Source of the DNA: Candidatus Baltobacteraceae bacterium
GTDB lineage: Bacteria; Vulcanimicrobiota; Vulcanimicrobiia; Vulcanimicrobiales; Vulcanimicrobiaceae
Reading direction: 5' to 3'
Assembly: GCA_036488875.1 (NCBI GenBank)
Contig: DASXGW010000004.1
Coordinates: 62,001-126,000 of the forward strand
DNA: 64,000 bases
The notes beneath the pieces are model-generated. The model did no database searches. It worked only from the letters and a program-made list of their open reading frames with translations, and was not told the DNA's origin. Positions 56,892 through 64,000 of the stretch are shown here, in pieces (position 1 is the stretch's first letter; every line of letters begins with the position of its first letter). Both the position numbers and the translations under genes were made by a program.

Positions 56892-58963
56892 TGCCAGCTT
56901 CAGTCATTACCATAGTCGGGGGTAAGGGCGGCGTCGGATCGACGACGATCGCGTTCGAAATCGCACAGGCGCTCGCTAAACGCGGGCGCATCGCGCTTGT
57001 GGATGGTGACTTCGGCGGCCGGCGCACGATCGCGCTGCTGCTCGCCTGCGTCAAAGAACTCGACGAAGCGCGCGACGATGCCAACAACCTCTCGTTCATC
57101 GCGTTACGTGACGGCATGACCGCCGTCGAGCTCGCGCAGAACATTCACGCCGGTTTTACGCTCAAGCCCGACAAAGTCGAAACGCTCGTTCAGAACTTCG
57201 CGCAAACCGGTACCAGCGCGATCGTCGACGCGCCGCAGCCGTTCGCGGCGGCGATTCGCCCGTTCATCGTGCGCTGCCAGCGATTCTTGCTGATCGTCGA
57301 ACCGACGCTGCTCGGCATGGCCGGCGGAAAAGCGATGATTGCCGAAATGCTCAAGTTCGGCATCTCGCAAACCGCGATCGCGCCGGTGATCGTCCAGCGC
57401 GACCCGCACGCCGAACTTTCGCGTCAAGATATCGAACGCGCGCTGGGCGCAAAACCGGTGGCCGATCTTCCGCCCAAGAGCGACCGCCGCTACGCGCGTG
57501 CGATGGAAGGTCTCATCGAGTACTGCTCGTCGCTGATGACGTACACGGCCGAAGAGAATCTCGATCTCGGTCCGTCGATCCGTTCGCCGTTGGGCGACCG
57601 GCGTTTAGCGAAACTGCGCGCCCCGACTCAGCTCGGAAGCGGCCAGCAGGGGCGTGCCGGATCGGGCATCGACATCGAGAAGATCGAAAAGATTAAGTCG
57701 GCGACGCACGAGGCGCTCACCAAGCACATCGACTTGATGGGCAGCGGCGATCGCTCCGATCCGCTCAAAGCCGAAGAGCTGCAGAAAGAAGTGCAGGCGG
57801 TCGTCAACGAGATGATCACCGACGAGACCGTCGGATCGGCCGAAGAGGTCGCTCAGCTCCGTCAGGAAGTGATCGACGAAGCGCTGGGATACGGTCCGCT
57901 TGAGGATCTGCTGCGCGACCCGGACGTCACCGAAGTCATGGCCAACGGTTCCGACCACATCTACGTGGAGCGGGGCGGCCGGCTGACCTTGACCGACAAG
58001 CATTTCACTAACGATCGACAGCTGCGGCTGGTCATCGAGCGTATGATCGCACCAATCGGGCGCCGCATCGACGAATCGACGCCGATGGTCGACGGGCGGC
58101 TTCCCGACGGTTCGCGTATCAACGCGATCATCGAGCCGTTGGCGCTCAGCGGCGCCACGTTGACGATTCGGCGTTTCGGTACCGATCGGCTTCACGTCCG
58201 GCAGTTGATTGAGAAGCGCTCGCTCACCGCACAAATGGTCGACTTCCTGCGCGCGTGCGTCGAAGCGCGGCTCAATATCGTGGTAAGCGGCGGTACCGGT
58301 TCCGGCAAGACGACGCTGCTGAATATTCTGTCGACGTTCATTCCGGAATCCGACCGGATCATCACGATCGAAGACGCCGCCGAGCTCAAGCTCGAGCAAG
58401 ACCACGTGGTTCGTTTGGAAGCACGTCCGCCGAACCTCGAAGGACGCGGCGAAATCCGTATCCGCGACCTCGTTCGCAACGCGCTGCGTATGCGCCCCGA
58501 CCGTATCATCGTCGGTGAGTGCCGCGGCGGCGAAGCGCTCGACATGTTGCAAGCCATGAACACCGGCCACGACGGTTCCCTGACGACCGCGCACGCCAAC
58601 ACGCCGCGCGACTGTTTGTCGCGTATCGAAACGATGGTCATGATGGCCGGTTTCGACCTCCCGTCACGCGCCATTCGCGAGCAAGTCTCCAACGCGATCG
58701 ACCTGATCGTTCAGGTGTCGCGTCTGCGCGACGGCAGCCGCAAGATCATCGCCATCACCGAAGTGGTCGGAATGGAAGCCGAGACGATCACGACGCAGGA
58801 CGTCGTTACGTTCGACCAGCGCGGCCTCGATAAAGAAGGCCACGTCGTCGGCGAGTTCGTCTATAGCGGCGTTCAGCCCAACTGCGTGCAGAAGTTCGAG
58901 GAGTACGGCATCTCTTACGACATCCGAGGCCTCTCCGAAATGACCTCGGCGATTAAGTGGTGA
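56891..58963 (+). CDS. tadA: TadZ-TadA fusion: ParA-like localisation protein joined to the pilus assembly ATPase
   Basis: This 690-residue protein is two usually separate Tad proteins. Residues about 1-230 are a CpaE/TadZ-type deviant ParA domain: GGKGGVGSTT keeps Lys12 but has Ser17 in place of the P-loop Lys, then LVDGDFGGRR. A charged linker follows. From about 270 comes the CpaF/TadA secretion ATPase: Walker A GGTGSGKTT (Lys473), Asp boxes IITIEDAAEL, RNALRMRPDRIIVGE (Walker B), HDGSLTTAHAN (His box). It powers pilus assembly; the ParA-like part should set its location. The frame is continuous with no stop or start at the junction, and the fusion is not an artefact of an overlapping start. 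Confidence 0.9.
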   Translation: MPASVITIVGGKGGVGSTTIAFEIAQALAKRGRIALVDGDFGGRRTIALLLACVKELDEARDDANNLSFIALRDGMTAVELAQNIHAGFTLKPDKVETLVQNFAQTGTSAIVDAPQPFAAAIRPFIVRCQRFLLIVEPTLLGMAGGKAMIAEMLKFGISQTAIAPVIVQRDPHAELSRQDIERALGAKPVADLPPKSDRRYARAMEGLIEYCSSLMTYTAEENLDLGPSIRSPLGDRRLAKLRAPTQLGSGQQGRAGSGIDIEKIEKIKSATHEALTKHIDLMGSGDRSDPLKAEELQKEVQAVVNEMITDETVGSAEEVAQLRQEVIDEALGYGPLEDLLRDPDVTEVMANGSDHIYVERGGRLTLTDKHFTNDRQLRLVIERMIAPIGRRIDESTPMVDGRLPDGSRINAIIEPLALSGATLTIRRFGTDRLHVRQLIEKRSLTAQMVDFLRACVEARLNIVVSGGTGSGKTTLLNILSTFIPESDRIITIEDAAELKLEQDHVVRLEARPPNLEGRGEIRIRDLVRNALRMRPDRIIVGECRGGEALDMLQAMNTGHDGSLTTAHANTPRDCLSRIETMVMMAGFDLPSRAIREQVSNAIDLIVQVSRLRDGSRKIIAITEVVGMEAETITTQDVVTFDQRGLDKEGHVVGEFVYSGVQPNCVQKFEEYGISYDIRGLSEMTSAIKW

Positions 58964-59820
58964 CGACGTTCGCGCCGTACCTGATCGTCGTCGGCATCGC
59001 CGGCGCCATTGGGTATTTCGGGTATCGCTCGTGGAACGATATCATTCAGGCGATCACGCCGTTTACCGAGCCGTACCAGATTCTGCTCGAGCGCGGCGGC
59101 ATCAAGATGGAAGCGGCCGATTTGGCGTTCCGCATCTTGGCGATCGCGATCTTTGCGTGGGGCGCGGGCGTCCTCATCTTGCGGCCGAACGGTTGGATCG
59201 CGTTGGCCTGTTTGCCGCTGGCCTTCCTCCTCACGTTCTGGGGAACGGGCTTCTGGGTGCGTTCGCGTATCGGCAGCCGGCTCAAGCTGTTCAACGATCA
59301 GCTCGAAATCGCACTCCGCTTGATGACCAGCGGCCTTCGCGCCGGACTCGGTTTACGTCAGGCGATGATCGTCGTCGTCAGCGAAATGCCCGACCCGATT
59401 CGCGTGGAGTTCAACAAGGTATTGAACCAAACGTCGATCGGCATCAGCATCTACGACGCGCTCGACACCTTCAACGAGCGTATGCCGAGCGCGGAAATGC
59501 TCATGCTCACCCGAGCGATTCGTATTCAGTCGAAGACGGGCGGAAACTTGAGCAAAATGCTCGAGACTTTGGCCGAGACGATCAAGCAGCGCCGGCGCAT
59601 CGACCGTAAGGTGGCTGCGATGACGTCCGAAGCGCGCTCGTCGAGCTATGTCATGAGCGGCTTGCCGATCGGGCTGCTGATCTTCATCGCGGCGTTCCAA
59701 CCCGAGATGCGCGGCGATCTCTTCGGAACGTGGTTCGGCCGCGCGATGGTGATCGCGGCTTTGAGCTTCATCGGCTTGGGCCAATACGTGATGAACGCCA
59801 TGGCGAAGATCGACGTATGA
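58957..59820 (+). CDS. tadB: Flp pilus assembly protein TadB
   Basis: This 287-residue protein has the T2SSF domain: two N-terminal helices, then MTSGLRAGLGLRQAMIVVVSEMPDPIRVEF, TGGNLSKMLETLAETIKQRRRIDRKVAAMTSEAR, and C-terminal helices. TadB and TadC are inner-membrane platform proteins that couple ATP hydrolysis to pilus growth. The GTG at 58957 is used, with GTG 58960 equally possible. It overlaps the ATPase gene and is followed by tadC with an ATGA overlap. Confidence 0.93.
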   Translation: MVTTFAPYLIVVGIAGAIGYFGYRSWNDIIQAITPFTEPYQILLERGGIKMEAADLAFRILAIAIFAWGAGVLILRPNGWIALACLPLAFLLTFWGTGFWVRSRIGSRLKLFNDQLEIALRLMTSGLRAGLGLRQAMIVVVSEMPDPIRVEFNKVLNQTSIGISIYDALDTFNERMPSAEMLMLTRAIRIQSKTGGNLSKMLETLAETIKQRRRIDRKVAAMTSEARSSSYVMSGLPIGLLIFIAAFQPEMRGDLFGTWFGRAMVIAALSFIGLGQYVMNAMAKIDV

Positions 59821-60674
59821 GCCCAGCACTGATTTTCGGATTTGCAGTCGTGCTCATCGGCGGCGGCTTGACGGCGGTGTATTTCCTCTTGAGCGGCAAC
59901 GACGTTCACCGCAGGCTCGCCGAACTCAACCTCGACGCTCCCGGCGAAAAGGCCGGCAGCACCAGCGGGGTCGCGATCCACAAGCTTTTGGATGCATCGC
60001 AAAAGCGCACGCTCGCCAAAAAATTGACCGAAGGCGGTTGGTACGACGTTACGCCGGTGAAGTTTTCGGCGTATATGCTCGTGGGCGCCGGCGTCGGTGC
60101 CGTACTGGGCGTGCTCGCCGGGATCTACTTCGGCAAGATCGACGTCATGTCGGTCGGCGTCTTTCTGGCGTTCACCGTCGGCGGATTCATGACGCCTAAC
60201 GGATTGCTCGACCGCGCGATCGGCGCGCGCAAGAAAAGCATCCAGCGCGAGCTTCCGAACTTTCTCGACATGGTTTCGACTAGCGTGGAGGCGGGAACGG
60301 CGCTTAGCCAATCGCTGAACATCGCGATGGACGCCGTGGCGGGTCCGCTGCGCAAGGAGCTCGAGCTGGTCAACGACGACATTCGGCTCGGACGGTCTCG
60401 CGGTGAAGCGCTGGCAGCAATGGCGCATCGCGTTCGCGAGCCCGATCTAACGACGTGCGTCACCGCCATCGTTCAAGCCGAGCGATTGGGCGGCAATATT
60501 GCCGGCGTGCTGGAATCGCTTGGAACCGAAGCTCGCGAGCGGCGCATGCTTCGTGCCGAAGAGATTGCAGCGACGCTGCCGGTCAAGATGGTTTTCCCGA
60601 TGGCATTCTTCATGCTGCCGTCGCTTCTGATGATTATTTTTGGCGGTATCGCAGCGAAGTATTACGGTCATTAA
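59817..60674 (+). CDS. tadC: Flp pilus assembly protein TadC
   Basis: This 285-residue T2SSF-type protein has RELPNFLDMVSTSVEAGTALSQSLNIAMDAV and AERLGGNIAGVLESLGTEARERRMLRAEEIAATLPVKMVFPMAFFMLPSLLMIIFGG, matching the C-terminal half of TadB/TadC proteins. It has four or five membrane helices. It overlaps TadB by 4 bases (ATGA). The next gene starts directly after its stop. Confidence 0.93.
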   Translation: MSPALIFGFAVVLIGGGLTAVYFLLSGNDVHRRLAELNLDAPGEKAGSTSGVAIHKLLDASQKRTLAKKLTEGGWYDVTPVKFSAYMLVGAGVGAVLGVLAGIYFGKIDVMSVGVFLAFTVGGFMTPNGLLDRAIGARKKSIQRELPNFLDMVSTSVEAGTALSQSLNIAMDAVAGPLRKELELVNDDIRLGRSRGEALAAMAHRVREPDLTTCVTAIVQAERLGGNIAGVLESLGTEARERRMLRAEEIAATLPVKMVFPMAFFMLPSLLMIIFGGIAAKYYGH

Positions 60675-61292
60675 TTGGCTGCAGCGTTCGCAACGGCGCT
60701 GCTTGGCGCGCTGATCTTCGGTGCCGCCGGTGCGTGCGGAATCGTAGCCGCAGCGGCGATCGTACCAAAGCTTCCGAAACTCGAAGACGCCCCGCCGGCT
60801 GTTGATTTTCCCCCCGCGAGCCTCGTCATCGGCGCCGCCGCGATCGGCGCCGCTATGGGCGTGCGAATGCCGCCTGTGGCGCTGCTCGTGATCACCGCGA
60901 TCGTGATCGTCGGCTTGGCGGCGGTGTGGTACTGCGACGCTAAAACCGGCATCATCCCCGACGTCTTCACCATGGTACCGCTTGGAATCGTTATTATTTA
61001 CGGTTTGACGCAGCAGCAGTGGATGGTTTTGATCTCAACCCTTGTCATGTTTGTGCCGTTTGGCATTCTCGCGTTGGTGTCAAAAGGTCGCGGCATGGGG
61101 TGGGGAGATGCTAAGCTGGCAGCGTTGGGCGGCGCACTCCTCGGTATCGGCTCGGCGACGGTCGCCTTCGTCCTGGCATCCTTCGTCGCTGCACTCGCGG
61201 CATGGTTGAAATACCGCAAGCGCAATGCTCCCATCGCGATGGGACCCTACCTCGTCGCCGCCATCGCGGCGTCGCTGCCGTTTACGTTCTAG
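60675..61292 (+). CDS. Second type IV prepilin peptidase (A24)
   Basis: This 205-residue membrane protein has the two catalytic Asp sites of A24 peptidases: YCDAKTGIIPD and GMGWGDAKLAALGGALLG. It has about six helices. The TTG at 60675 follows the tadC stop at once, so it depends on reinitiation. It differs from the TadV-type enzyme at 55583 in length and sequence and is closer to PilD-type C-terminal domains. Which of the two peptidases processes which pilin is unclear. Confidence 0.85.
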   Translation: MAAAFATALLGALIFGAAGACGIVAAAAIVPKLPKLEDAPPAVDFPPASLVIGAAAIGAAMGVRMPPVALLVITAIVIVGLAAVWYCDAKTGIIPDVFTMVPLGIVIIYGLTQQQWMVLISTLVMFVPFGILALVSKGRGMGWGDAKLAALGGALLGIGSATVAFVLASFVAALAAWLKYRKRNAPIAMGPYLVAAIAASLPFTF

Positions 61293-61302
61293 CGAGTACT
61301 CC

Positions 61303-61665
61303 GTGATCGGCGAGCTGTACGACGCTCGAACCGGCCGGCTGCTCGTAAAGCGTCTCGTCGCCGCCGATACCCTGTGGGCTAGCACGGTTGGCTTTCTTGG
61401 GCGCACACGTGTCGACGACGACGAAGCGATGTGGTTCGACGGCTGCTCGGCGATTCACACACTGGGCATGCGCGTTTCCATCGATGTCGTGTTCGTCGAC
61501 CGCGGCGGCGTGGTGCTCCACGTCGCAGCCGACGTGAAGCCGTGGCGCCTCTGGGTTGCACGCACCGGCGCGCGCAGCGTTCTGGAACTGGCGGCGGGAA
61601 ATGCCCGGCGGCAAGGCATAACGGCTGCAACGGCGTTGGAAACTCGATGGCTCTCGCGTACGTAG
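61303..61665 (+). CDS. DUF192 family protein
   Basis: This 120-residue protein has the DUF192 core: WFDGCSAIHTLGMRVSIDVVFVDRGGVVLHVAADVKPWR, then ARSVLELAAG. The family has no confirmed function, and structural work points to a small beta-barrel. The GTG at 61303 gives the family length; the frame is open upstream. It lies 10 bases after the prepilin peptidase and may belong to the Tad operon. DUF192 genes are often found beside pilus or secretion genes. Confidence 0.82.
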   Translation: MIGELYDARTGRLLVKRLVAADTLWASTVGFLGRTRVDDDEAMWFDGCSAIHTLGMRVSIDVVFVDRGGVVLHVAADVKPWRLWVARTGARSVLELAAGNARRQGITAATALETRWLSRT

Positions 61666-63056
61666 TCGTTCTCATCGTCTTTGCCGCGTTCACCGGCCGC
61701 GCCATGCGCGTGCCCTATGGCGACGGCGATTTGTTCTGGCAGAAACATTTGGGCGCGTACGTCGTCGCGCATCGCGCGCTGCCGCACGCGCTCGATCAAA
61801 CGACGTTTACCGCGCCGGGCGCACCGTGGACGCCGCAGGAGTGGCTGCTCGGCGTTGCGGCCTATCTTGCGATTCCCGCGGGCGACTTGTGGCTGCTCGC
61901 CGCGTTCGCCGGTGCGGCGCTCGCGCTCGCGCTGCTCGTCACGGCGCGGCGCGGCACGCGTTTCGGTGCGAGCGGGATCGCGATTGCCATCGTGCTGAGC
62001 TTGCTCGCGGTGGATTTGGGCGGTTCGTTCGGGATTCGCGCTCAAGTGTTCGCGTGGCCGCTCTTCGCGCTGCTGCTGCTCGCGCTCGACGCGCAAGGGC
62101 CGGCAATTTTTGGGGTATTGCTGATCGTCGCCGCGTGGGCGAACGTTCACGCCAGCGTGATGCTGGCCATCCCCATCGTCTGGATCGATACCGCCGTTGC
62201 GTGGTTCGGGAACGCGCCGCGCGACGAACGGTTGCGGCGCTTGGGGCTGGCCGTTGCCGTTCCCTTCGCGACGCTCGCAACGCCGCTGGGCATCCGTCTA
62301 CCGGAATACGCGCTGATGCTTATCAACAGTCCGATCCGCAAATCGATCGACGAATGGCAACCGGTCGCGTTTTCTGGACACGACGCGTTTTTTTGGACCG
62401 GCGGCCTGCCGTTGATCGTTCTCGCGGCGCTGTGCATTCGGATGCTCGCGAAGGAACGGCCGCGCGACGTCGTCGTCGGTGTGCTGCTGCTGACGATGGC
62501 GATTGGTGCCGTCCGCAACGCATCGCTGCTCGGGATCGCCGTTGCACCTCTCGCCGCGCGCTCTATCGACGCGATCCTCGGACGCTTTGCATGGTGGCCG
62601 CCCGACCTGTTGCGCGAGCGCGGGTTACGGATCGTGGCGCTGTGCGGAGCGGCCGTCGCGTCGGGGTTAGTTTTTGTCGCCAGCGTGCGCGCGCCGATCA
62701 AACCGTCGACGTGGGTCCCGCCCGTCGCGACGTTCGAGCGCCTCGCGTCGCTGGGAACGGGCCGCCGCGTCTTTTGTTACGATTTCTCGACCTGCTCGAT
62801 TGCGCTCGATTATCCGAACCTGCGCGTCTTCATGGACGGGCGCGCGGATCCGTATCCGATCTGGGTGTGGAACGATTTCAACGACGTTCGGGCGGCGAAA
62901 CCCGATTGGATGTGGCTGCTCGACCGGTTCGCGGTCGATACGGTCGTTGCAAAAATGAACGACCCGCTCGATAAGGCGCTCAGGAAGCGGCGCGACTGGA
63001 GTCCGTTACCTCGCCTCGATCGCTGCTGCCGCGCGTACGTCCGTCCGCCGCGTTAG
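61647..63056 (+). CDS. GT-C-like multi-pass membrane protein
   Basis: This 469-residue protein has about ten predicted helices. Near its N-terminus is the Asp-rich loop YGDGDLFWQKHLGAYVVAHRALP followed by APWTPQEWLLG, which resembles the periplasmic loop of GT-C transferases. AWANVHASVMLAIPI lies in the middle, and FMDGRADPYPIWVWNDF in the C-terminal soluble part. No specific family is recognised. Its end overlaps the convergent regulator gene by 77 bases. It overlaps DUF192 by 19 bases and may be the last gene of the Tad transcript. Confidence 0.6.
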   Translation: MALAYVVVLIVFAAFTGRAMRVPYGDGDLFWQKHLGAYVVAHRALPHALDQTTFTAPGAPWTPQEWLLGVAAYLAIPAGDLWLLAAFAGAALALALLVTARRGTRFGASGIAIAIVLSLLAVDLGGSFGIRAQVFAWPLFALLLLALDAQGPAIFGVLLIVAAWANVHASVMLAIPIVWIDTAVAWFGNAPRDERLRRLGLAVAVPFATLATPLGIRLPEYALMLINSPIRKSIDEWQPVAFSGHDAFFWTGGLPLIVLAALCIRMLAKERPRDVVVGVLLLTMAIGAVRNASLLGIAVAPLAARSIDAILGRFAWWPPDLLRERGLRIVALCGAAVASGLVFVASVRAPIKPSTWVPPVATFERLASLGTGRRVFCYDFSTCSIALDYPNLRVFMDGRADPYPIWVWNDFNDVRAAKPDWMWLLDRFAVDTVVAKMNDPLDKALRKRRDWSPLPRLDRCCRAYVRPPR

Positions 63057-64000
63057 CGCCCTCGATTGCTTCCAGACGGGCGCGCGCGTGTGCGAACGCG
63101 TCTTCGAGGCGCGCAGCGAACGTGACTTGAACGTCGTCGGCGTGATCGATCGACGGCGGTCCGCGCCGCAGCCGCAGCGCCGCGCGATAGTGCGACGCCG
63201 CCGAGTCGCTTCGTCCCTTTTTGTAGGCGTCGTCGCCGGAGTGCACGTGTGAGAGAAAGCGATGTCCGTCGAGCGACACGGAGTTGGGATCGAGCGTGAT
63301 GTCGGTGCCGCAGAAGAAGTAGCGGTCGACGCGGTGCGGACCTGCGACCGCCGCGATCGCTTTACGAACGTTCGAACACGACGTGCGCAGGCTTTGCTGC
63401 GCGGCGCGGCGTTCGCTATCGGGCCAAAACCGTTCCAGCAGTTCGCAACGCGTCGCCGTACCGCCGACGCGCACGGCCAAGGTGCGCACGATGTCGGCGT
63501 CGCGCCGCCGCAGCCACTTCACCGGATTGCCGCCGTAGCTGACTTCGAACTCGCCGAACAGCGAGACGCTCAGCCGCTGTGTCGCGCCGCCGACGACGAG
63601 CGGGCTCTGCGTGTAAATGGCGCCGACAGGATAGAGCAGACGCGGTGCGCCGACGTCGCCGGTAACGAACAACCCGGCGGCTTCGAGCAGCTGCCAATCC
63701 TCATCCAGCAATAGCTCGCCGGCAATCGCACGCGCGAACGCGGTGCGCGCTTTGGCCGACGCGCGATTGACCTCGGCTTCGACGAAACGTCGCAGCGTGT
63801 GCGCCGACGACGCGAGCCACATCTCGTATGCGCCCTGCAGCGACCGCCCGTCGGACGCGGCGGCGCGAACGATATCGCCGGCGACGGCGGGCCAGCCGTC
63901 GGAAAGCGCGATCACCGCGCGCATATCGGCCTCCGTCGCGTCGACGCCGAGCGACGCGCACAGCGCGGCGAGATCCTCGACCGAGAACGCGAGCACGCGC
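62980..64000 (-). CDS. C-terminal part of a MalT/SARP-like transcription regulator
   Basis: This is at least 340 residues, with the 5' end beyond the window. The visible start (LAFSVEDLAALCASLG...VIALSDGWPAVAGDIVRAA) is the arm of a STAND-type ATPase of the MalT group. A winged-helix domain follows (LSVSLFGEFEVSYGGNPVKWLRRRDADIVRTLAVR), with WPDSERRAAQQSLRTSCSNVRKAI and a BTAD-like domain (FLSHVHSGDDAYKKGRSDSAASHYRAALRL). These proteins activate transcription after ligand binding. Its C-terminus overlaps the convergent membrane gene by 77 bases. Confidence 0.75.
   Translation of the reverse strand, partial: RVLAFSVEDLAALCASLGVDATEADMRAVIALSDGWPAVAGDIVRAAASDGRSLQGAYEMWLASSAHTLRRFVEAEVNRASAKARTAFARAIAGELLLDEDWQLLEAAGLFVTGDVGAPRLLYPVGAIYTQSPLVVGGATQRLSVSLFGEFEVSYGGNPVKWLRRRDADIVRTLAVRVGGTATRCELLERFWPDSERRAAQQSLRTSCSNVRKAIAAVAGPHRVDRYFFCGTDITLDPNSVSLDGHRFLSHVHSGDDAYKKGRSDSAASHYRAALRLRRGPPSIDHADDVQVTFAARLEDAFAHARARLEAIEGANAADGRTRGSSDRGEVTDSSRAAS

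Noticed and set aside
1-64000. CRISPR arrays, tRNA or rRNA genes, insertion sequences
   Set aside because: No regular direct repeats, cloverleaf-like segments, transposase genes or terminal repeats were seen; gaps are too short for most of them.

Overview
The window is gene-dense, high-GC bacterial chromosome. Genes overlap by ATGA/GTGA junctions, few gaps exceed 100 bases, and no rRNA, tRNA, insertion sequence, phage gene or CRISPR array was seen. A TonB-like protein, a pilus secretin and several lipoproteins imply an outer membrane. A bc-type complex with a b-c fusion, system II cytochrome c maturation, a Tat system and quinone genes imply aerobic or facultative respiration. Gene content and GC recall uncultured soil phyla such as Eremiobacterota (WPS-2), but that assignment is inference. 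Layout: 1-2708, an anti-sigma-kinase-like C-terminus, rpsO on the minus strand, then a coupled FMN reductase-SDR-Rieske-HTH operon. 2746-9985, a PfpI-like pseudoenzyme, a degenerate ABC-type pair, polX, a hydrolase with a hybrid histidine kinase, a MOSC protein and a secreted beta-sandwich protein. 9982-15311 (minus), a formate dehydrogenase operon. Its catalytic subunit has an in-frame UGA (selenocysteine) followed by a SECIS-like hairpin. The iron-sulfur N-terminus normally part of the same polypeptide is a separate downstream gene. 15563-21593, ilvE, a beta-lactamase fold protein, DUF5069, an AI-2E-type permease, arginase, an EEP-like pseudoenzyme, a TonB-like protein and glutaredoxin. 21594-30577 (minus), an MT-A70 methyltransferase and a seven-gene tetrapyrrole operon (met8-hemC-hemD', hemB, mobA, hemL, hemA, cobA-hemD, DUF92). 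30639-33565, two membrane glycosyltransferases. 33577-41121 (minus), a respiratory block: Rieske protein, cytochrome b-c fusion, CcsA/Ccs1, TatA/TatC, polyprenyl synthase and UbiE/MenG. 41111-49621, a PLD-like protein, tandem PQQ-propeller lipoproteins, TatD, a diguanylate cyclase, metG, rsmI and a glutaredoxin. 49643-61292, a complete Tad/Flp pilus locus in two divergent arms around a promoter region, including a TadZ-TadA fusion and two prepilin peptidases. 61303-64000, a DUF192 protein, a membrane protein and the C-terminal part of a MalT/SARP-like regulator. Functional links: MobA supplies the guanylyl step for the bis-MGD cofactor and FdhD the sulfuration step for the formate dehydrogenase. 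The tetrapyrrole operon feeds haem to the cytochromes and sirohaem to assimilation. TatABC can export the twin-arginine Rieske protein, and CcsA/Ccs1 attach haem to the fused cytochrome c domain. The selenocysteine genes (selA, selB, selC) must lie outside the window if the UGA is read through.
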